Below are positions 57,561-64,000 of a stretch of DNA of 64,000 nt, in pieces; positions within the stretch are counted from its first letter, which is position 1, and every line of letters begins with the position of its first letter. The notes under the pieces are model-generated. The model did no database searches. It had not been told where the DNA came from and saw only the letters and a program-made list of their open reading frames with translations. The translations under genes and the position numbers were made by a program. This stretch comes from Gigaspora rosea (Eukaryota > Glomeromycota > Glomeromycetes > Diversisporales > Gigasporaceae), in NCBI GenBank assembly GCA_003550325.1, contig QKWP01000677.1:9007-73006 (forward strand), read 5' to 3'.

Positions 57561-58333
57561 AGACTATAAAATTTTAAGGAAATTACATTTAAGGGACTGA
57601 AAAATGAAAATATTTACATATAAGAGCCCAAAGTAAATGTAATTAAATATAAGGGCCCAAATTTTGAAAATTTACAATTAAAAATCAAAATAATTGCGTT
57701 ACTATGATAGTAGTTCTTTGAACACTGTCAATAGATATACAGTATATGTACTACTTTATACATTTTATACTATATTCTTTCATTTAATGAAACTCTTCGG
57801 GCATAAGAATGGAGTCCTAAGGGTATGGTGAATACATCTAGTGCGTCAGTGGCGTGGAAGATTAGAGGGTTTAAAAAGGCAACCTCCTTTTACCAAGATA
57901 CCATTCGGCAAGATATTTATCGATATTGTAAGTTTATTCGGTGCTAAGCTAATAAGTCTATCCCGCACTAAAATTAATTATGAAACATTATTCATATTTT
58001 ATGAATGTTACTACGTTAAACAAAGATGTTTAGAATCGCAAAAACTCATTTGTACTCATAAAGAAAATGAAATTATAATACGCTAAGAGAATAAATGCAA
58101 TACTGATTATAAAGTAACACGTTTAACCGTCAAAAAAAAATTACATTTATATAATTATAAATGTTAAAAACTTGCAATTTAATTAATTATACTGTAATAA
58201 AATGGACTCATGACTGTAAAATTTTTCAAAATTTGTGCCATATATTCAATTATTTTCATTTTGAGCCCTTATATGTAATTATTTTCATTTTCAATCCCTC
58301 ATATGGAATTTTCTCTTAAATAATTCTAGTTTT
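57561..58333. mobile_element. TIR element, about 770 bp, TIR about 65 bp
   Basis: CTATAAAATTTTAAGGAAAT and, inversely, CTAGAATTATTTAAGAGAAA; both continue GGGAYTGAAAAATGAAAATA and TTACATATAAGRGC. The interior has an 81-codon frame (57841-58086, starting GTG) with no family resemblance. The superfamily is not assigned. Confidence 0.7.
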
Positions 58334-58809
58334 AGTTCTGTAACATATTATATTGAGCTTAAATGGTTATTCGGTATAAAATTTCAACAAAGTTTCGACC
58401 ATAAGAAATTATCAAATAAATATTTAAAATAAGAGTATCATTTTATTTTAACTTATAGTTCTTTCAGTGAAGTTATTTGTGAATACGAGCTTATTTCAAA
58501 TTTATTATTCAAATTTATAAGTATTTTCTTTTTATAATCATTCAGTTTTATTTCAAATAATAAATAAATCCTTCGTCTACACTTAAAAATTATTTACAAA
58601 ATGTAAATGTTGTGAATATGCAAATCAGAAATGTAAATAATCTATTGACTCGGCGACTTAGTATTTTCTTTTGTTTTTTTTATAGTTCGAAAACCGGTTA
58701 TACATATGCTTATCAAACGGGTTTCGAAGTACAACTAACCAGTTTAAGCACAATAACATATTAAATAAATTTATAAATGAAATTAAATTAGAAAATTTTC
58801 AAGATCAAA

Positions 58810-58881
58810 TCTCGGTTAGTATAGTGGTTAGTATCCCCGCCTGTCACGCGGGAGACCGGGGTTCAATTCCCCGACCGAGAG
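58810..58881 (+). tRNA. tRNA-Asp (GTC)
   Basis: A full cloverleaf: acceptor TCTCGGT (58810-58816) pairs with ACCGAGA (58874-58880), discriminator G at 58881. Anticodon stem CCCGC/GCGGG encloses CTGTCAC with anticodon GTC at 58843-58845. The T arm has GGGGTTCAATTCCCC, containing the B box. No intron. TTTT at 58891-58894 is a plausible RNA polymerase III terminator. It lies about 230 bp from copy 2 of the segmental duplication. Confidence 0.97.
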
Positions 58882-59114
58882 CTTAATAAATTTTGCTGTA
58901 TTCAAAAAATTTAAGATATCTAATTTTAGGGTACACTTGTTTAATCAATTTTAATCTACTATGGTATATCGGGTTGTATTTAAATTTTAAAGTTTGAACA
59001 GAATCTGCAGCAATATTTTATGTAATTCACTGTTGAAGCCACAGTTAATCACGTTTCTAGTCGCGTAAGAAGGTTATGCCTATTCTAACAAATTAAAAAT
59101 TACTTTGCAATATT

Positions 59115-61345
59115 CTAGACATTTTTCTGGAGTTTTTGGCTTTGATTTTCGAATGATTCACATTTTGCAGTTTACAAATACATCCTCAGTTGAATAATAA
59201 AACTATCACGGAATCCAAAAGCTCATCATGTGCGCTCGATTATTATAAATAAAGTTTGTTAATGTTTATAAATAAAGTTAGTTGATGTTAATAAGTTCTT
59301 AAATACACTATTTAAAAATATACAAAATTAAAGAATGATGTTATGATTTACATGAATGTGATAAAAAGGAAAGAAAGGAAAGAAAATCAAATACTACAAA
59401 ATTCAGAAATAAACAAATATGTTATATAACTATTTTAAAAAGTTGAATAGAAAAAAAAATTTAATAGGGACCAGCCCTTTATTATCAGATTGTCCGTGTT
59501 TGGCTTATATGTTTTGCCTCATTATTGAAAGATGATAAGGTATTTTGGAAGTGTAGCCTGGTTTTAAAAAATATAAAGTTTTGTTAGAACGAAGAAGCGA
59601 AGCAATATTATAAATGTTTATTTATTGAATACACACCGCTTCACTACCAAGAGTAAAAATTGGGTCAGACATATTAGTGATGAGATCGATGACGAACATG
59701 GCCTTTTCCCCGGCACCACCAAATCCATTGCAATAACCAAGTGAAATGGACGAATTGTCGGAAAACCACAATTCTTATATAAAAGTATTATAGTGATTAA
59801 TTAGTAATTACTTAATATATATATAAAGTTTATTTTAATTGCTTACTCTTATCACCAGAAAATTTTTTCTTGTTGCCATTTTGTGCGATCCCACATACAC
59901 CACAACCAGATTTACAAAATTTAGCTTTTGGATTGGAAATGAAACGTTTAGGACTACATTTAGATTTTGTCCCATGAAATGCCCTAAGACTCTTCATACA
60001 AAAATGACTAGCTCTATAATTCTTATGAGCTATTCCAAGATGAATTGGCATGTTTAATTTGAATATCCCAAGAATTGTATTATGGGGAAGTCCCGTACGG
60101 AAAAATTGTTGGATGTTGATATATTCCGAATCATTTGCTGTCAATAACGTCATTTTGGTCTTTATGATTGCCAGAGTTGAAAATATTTTAGTTAATTTAG
60201 GAGGAGAATTAGTAGTCAATTTAACGGTCACGGCAGCCTGCGTAGCAGTCCCGGGAGGTGATAGAGAAGTTTGATTCACAGTTGGTAGCGGAGTTTGATT
60301 AACGGGAACAGGAAGTGATGGAGGAAGTTGATTAACAGTCACAGGAGGTATATAGGTATTTTGAACAAGAAGTGGATATTTAATGCACTCAGCACAATAA
60401 ACATTCTTTCGGCCTGCACAAGGATTAGAACATCCAGGAGTTTGACATATAGATTTTGGTTTCTTTTTAATAAACTGTTTCATGCCATGATCAATTTTTG
60501 AACCCAAAGATTCTTTATTGTATTGTTTATTCATTGTTTTTTTTTTTTTGACTTGCAAAAGATTAACTTGTAAAATATATCTAACTTATCTATTAAATTC
60601 AATATCAAGAATAGAATTTAGAAGTGAATTGTCTCTTTGGCTGTTTAAATTACGATGTATTTAAAATTTTTTGTTGCGGAATTGAATTTCCGATTGTTTT
60701 GAACTTTCTTTTCAAATATTATGTTTTCAGTATGAACGTTAAAAATAAGCAGCAAATAATAAGGTTTTGTACTCATGTACAGTACGTACGTACATAGGTC
60801 ATTACTATTTTTATGTTGGGTACGCATTAAACAATGATTCTTACTAATATAGGAAATTCAACAATAAAAAATTTTCACGAATAAAGAATTTTCCGTTATT
60901 AATGTTCTATATGTGAAGATAAACAAACAGAAAATTCCATAAATTCTTTCCAAGTTGATTTAGGTTTACTAAAAATAAAATATTTATCAACTATAAATAT
61001 TAAAAAATTTGTCCAAACAGAATAGCCACAAAATGTAACCGAATTAAAATTAAATGGAACGATCTAGAATCGATTTCCATTTTGGTAATATACTGACTGA
61101 CTGTACAGTATTTGTGAAACGAATGCTCTTAGTTATGTAAGATTAGGAAATGATATCAACGAAACGTTAATCGCAACAATTAAAATGTATATATAAAACG
61201 CTTTAGGTTTATATTGTTAGTATTCTATTTAGCCAATTGTTGTTTTTGTAATTGGCATCATACGTTCGCTATACTTTAAGGTGCAAATAAATGCGCATAT
61301 TATTCGCTTTTTTTTTTGTTCGAAATTATCCTTTCTGATTTATTG
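59115..61345. repeat. Segmental duplication, copy 2
   Basis: This is the counterpart of 52250-55155 in the same orientation. It lacks the roughly 700-bp extra block of copy 1; instead a short unmatched piece (CTGACTGACTGTACAGTATT etc.) lies at 61095-61165. Confidence 0.85.
59622..60534 (-). CDS. Zinc-binding, ADP-ribosyltransferase-like protein, paralogue 2
   Basis: Exons 60534-59847 and 59773-59622 give 279 residues with the same intron position and phase as paralogue 1 (donor GTAAGC). Shared landmarks: MNKQYNKESL start, CQTPGCSNPCAGRKNVYCAEC, a shorter Pro/Thr linker with NQTPLP and NQTSLSPP, RAFHGTKSKC, FCKSGCGVCGIAQNG, LWFSDNSSISLGYC, GAGEKAMFVIDLIT and the ending GSEAVCIQ. The linker has lost repeat units and drifted, whereas the Cys clusters and catalytic-like motifs are kept; this contrast, with both frames open and splice sites intact, points to constraint on the domains. 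An upstream A/T tract abuts the ATG as in paralogue 1. Function is inferred only from fold-level motifs. Confidence 0.75.
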
Positions 61346-62639
61346 CGTTATTAAATTGATAATCATGATCGGTGCTAAAAAAAAATGTTACCATTATTCG
61401 ATCGAATTGTATTACCTTAATTCTTGTCCAATATGTATAATAGCTGTATAATGTGCTTAATTTTTTGCACAAAAATTTATAGCAAAGACTGTTCTTTCCA
61501 ACTACTAGATCTTCATTGGAAGCATAAAAGTTTGAGCATAAGTAAACTTTCTTAGTAAACGTAGTACACAAGTGGATGCCAACAAACAAAAAGCTAAATA
61601 CGATCAAGAATTTGTAAACTGGCTCGGAAATAATGATTCAAGTTGGAATAAGAGGTCAAGGCATTAATATTTGCCGAAAATATCTTGGTAATATTGTAAT
61701 CAAATTAAAAGTAAATTTTTTCAAAAAAAATAAATTTGAAGTAAAATTAATGTATATTTAAAAAAAATTATACAGTATTTATATAGTAAAATAGTGGAAC
61801 TCGCTACAACAAATTCACGACCAATCAAATTTCAAGATCATGTGTAACGTAGCGTAATCAGGAAATATAATTCAAAATTTACGCATTAATAAAAATTTTT
61901 TCTTGTAAAATTTTCAAATATGCAATGCCACCAAACCCTAATCTATGAGCAAGGACCTAACTCTAACCTAACAGCACGAAATTTTACTTCAAATAGTTTC
62001 GAAATTTTTTGGGTGGCGATTCTACCCTCGTGCCAACAATCTACATCTATCCACACTAACTACTGTGGCTACCTATAACTTTTTTCAAATAAAATAAACT
62101 AAAAATAAGTTTTTATATATTTAATAGCTTTTTGTTAAACTATCAAATCCATGAAAAAAATTTTTAATATCTTTTATTTTAGAAGTTTATATCAATTTAA
62201 AGTTATACAGTATATAGTTTAAACTTTTGGCGTTTATATAAAAAAAAACATAGTAACATTTAAATCTATTAACAAAAAATTTTAAATTTATTAACTAATT
62301 TACTAACAAAATTGTAAATTTTATTAATAAAAATTTAAAATCATATTAAGTTTTATGCTACACTGCAGCTAAAAATTGGCACTTTTGTATAAATTTATTT
62401 GGCTTTTAAGTGGTATACACTTTATAAATTAGGTCAGCATTAATCTAAATTGGGCCAACTTGTCTTTAGATACATATGTACGTAAAGATACGTACATAAA
62501 CGATTCTGAATTATTGTGTATGACAATAATAACCTTCTCTTATTTGATTTAATAATCTAAAATACTAATATAAGATGTGTAATAAAGATTAAATTATAAA
62601 TAATTGGGAATATTAAGGAATTTCAAATTGATCAATATG
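61346..62639. other. AT-rich sequence, no gene; one decayed MITE-like stretch
   Basis: 61790-61990 has AAGATCATGTGTAACGTAGC, reminiscent of the GATCAGGTGTAAC family, followed by CTAACTCTAACCTAACAG, but no second end was fixed. An open frame on the minus strand at 61326-61607 begins only at TTG and is not credited. Confidence 0.45.
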
Positions 62640-63670
62640 TCAGCTTGTTAAGTTACTTGCATTTACTATATTCATTGATACAAAGATTGTTATAATTAAT
62701 AATTACAAGATTTTTTTTTGTATATAAATAAATACTATTACATGGTTTAGGAAGTTTTGAAATATTTAAAAGCCAAACTTGTGTAAATGGCTTGTGAATG
62801 TGTTTGATAGTTGAGTTGTGCCAATTTAACTTGATCATATACTGAAGTTTCGCCAAAGCTTTTGATTTCCTCAATTAGTTCAATTTCTTTATTTTTCAAC
62901 ATATTAAAAAACTGAATCAAGGAATTAAATAATTCTCCAGCGAGTTGGTCAGTTTTGAGGTTCTGTATCTAAGCATTTATTCTTTAAATCCAAAAATAGT
63001 TGAGGAATTTCACATCTAATTTTAGGCCTATAACCTAAACAAATTTAAATGCTAAGTCCTTATCATGTGGAATATCATGATATGGAGGATATCCAGTAAA
63101 AACGGGTTTCTATCATTTTCCCGACAATCAATTCCCGAAAAATAAAATCCCGACAAAATTGACCGGAACTAACCCTAAACCAAACCTAATGCGGGCTTTG
63201 TCGGGATTTGACATTGTCGGGAAATGGTTGTCGGAAAACGATAGATCCAAACCTCTGATAAAAATTATTCCGTAAGAATAAATATCAGATTTTTGAGCGT
63301 ATTCCTTTCCATTTGTATATAATACTTCTGGAGCAATATAGGGAAGCACTCCAATAAGTTCTTTAGAGTTTGAGTTTTTTTGATACTGGCTTACATAACA
63401 CAAAATCAGTAATGTAAGAACTAAATCTATTTTGATAACTATATTTCCGGAATAAAAACCCTTATGTACTAAATTGGCTTCATGCATTGCATTAAGTCCA
63501 TCAGCCAAGTTAACTACTATAGAATACTAATTTAATTCGCTACGTATACTATCTAATAATTTTTGAGGACCTCTTTGTTTACATATTCCATAACAATCAT
63601 GTAATTACTGTCTTTAGAATTTTTATATTGCAATTGCAGAATTGCCTCCAGCCTAAATTGATTTTTAACC
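62640..63670 (-). pseudogene. TKL-type protein kinase, decayed, interrupted by a MITE
   Basis: Read on the minus strand: SNYMIVMEYVN (hinge, about 63610-63580), LRKLLDSIRSELN in another frame, VNLADGLNAMHEANLVHK, GFYSGNIVI (catalytic loop with the HRD aspartate lost, HKG), a degraded DFG region, GVLPYIAPEVLYTNGKEYAQ, KSDIYSYGIIF, then the MITE, then GYPPYHDIPHDKDLAFKF, CLGYRPKIRCEIPQLFLDL, NKCLDTEPQN and a stop where family members have Arg. The tail continues NKEIELIEEIKSFG and VKLAQLNYQTHSQAIYTS. The N-lobe (glycine loop, VAxK) was not found upstream, so the gene is truncated or begins in an unrecognised exon. Frameshifts, stops and the insertion make it a pseudogene. Confidence 0.8.
63100..63258. 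mobile_element. MITE, about 160 bp, inside the kinase pseudogene
   Basis: TTTCTATCATTTTCCCGACA and, inversely, GATCTATCGTTTTCCGACAA; CCCGACAA/TTGTCGGG words recur inside, with CTAACCCTAAAC in the centre. It separates SYGIIF from GYPPYHD, which are adjacent in kinases of this family. The CCGACA/CCTGACA words recall the element at 26364-26877. Confidence 0.8.
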
Positions 63671-63744
63671 TAAAACATTAATTAAACAAGTAAGATTACT
63701 ATAGGCGGGAACCCTTAAATCAACTAGTCCTATATGCGGCCAAA

Positions 63745-63925
63745 TCCTGGGTTGGGTCAGAGCCAATCAAATTGCAGAAAATTTAAAATTTTGCGAATAA
63801 AAAAAAACATAAATATAGTATAACAAAAAAAAGTTTTTGACATTTTAATTTAGATTTGGGTTGGAAGTTGGGGCGGAGCCAATAAAATTGCAAAAAATTT
63901 TACGAATAAAAGAATAAATATAGCA
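63745..63925. repeat. Direct repeat, two diverged copies about 110 bp apart
   Basis: GAGCCAATCAAATTGCAGAA...GCGAATAAA (about 63770) recurs as GAGCCAATAAAATTGCAAAA...ACGAATAAA (about 63875), each preceded by GGGTTGG. The end of the window has CTGGCCAAAATTATA of the small hairpin family. Confidence 0.6.
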
Positions 63926-64000
63926 AATTATTTTTAAACCCTTTTTTAAAATTTTTTTAAAATTTTTTTTATAATTCTGCTAATTCTGGCCAAAATTATA

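Noticed and set aside
57841-58086. 81-codon frame inside the TIR element at 57561-58333
   Set aside because: It starts at GTG and shows no transposase or other motif.
61326-61607. 93-codon minus-strand frame with a signal-peptide-like start
   Set aside because: It begins at TTG, not ATG, and the duplicated flank of the other copy does not keep it open.

Overview
The window looks like nuclear DNA of an arbuscular mycorrhizal fungus, most probably Rhizophagus irregularis or a close relative (Glomeromycotina). The reasons are an AT content of roughly three quarters, very low gene density, short AT-rich introns in the coding parts, decayed protein kinases of the tyrosine-kinase-like type with Sel1 tails (a family greatly expanded in these fungi), a eukaryotic tRNA-Asp, and layer upon layer of decayed DNA transposons. 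The species assignment is an inference; no search could be run. The window is almost entirely accessory sequence: only three protein-coding models look open (two of them paralogues), plus one tRNA.

Layout. 1-807: right part of a Tc1/mariner element with a frameshifted transposase. 2037-9182: three inverted-repeat-bounded segments laid end to end, each junction marked by the palindrome TCTAGA; the first carries a PiggyBac-like transposase relic. 9222-12861: a small cysteine-containing ORF, a small MITE (miniature inverted-repeat transposable element), a 241-bp tandem duplication containing an N, and other repeats. 13143-19520: an 18-exon dual hybrid histidine kinase, disrupted by a hAT-type insertion with an 8-bp target duplication, two or three frameshifts and a nonsense codon. 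20594-33713: repeats only, including a 2.8-kb long-TIR (terminal inverted repeat) element with nested insertions, two inverted copies of an unrecognised dispersed repeat, and two hAT-like MITEs. 33860-36600: a pogo-like transposase relic split by a 900-bp foldback element. 36645-43800: MITEs, a 1.1-kb hAT-like element, a 530-bp palindrome and a tRNA-derived SINE (short interspersed element). 45220-46990: a TKL-kinase/Sel1 pseudogene. 48271-52013: MITEs, a second SINE copy in inverse orientation and another hAT-like element. 52250-55155 and 59115-61345: a direct segmental duplication, each copy holding an open two-exon gene for a zinc-binding, ADP-ribosyltransferase-like protein. A tRNA-Asp lies between them. 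62640-63670: a second kinase pseudogene with a MITE in it.

The genes do not form a pathway. The shared theme is a signalling and accessory gene set (histidine kinase, TKL kinases, ART-like proteins) being duplicated and eroded by DNA transposons. The most notable items are the paired ART-like genes with an apparent H-W-E triad, the dual histidine kinase, the TCTAGA-linked chain of elements, and the telomere-like TTAGGG tracts in the interiors of several unrelated MITEs.
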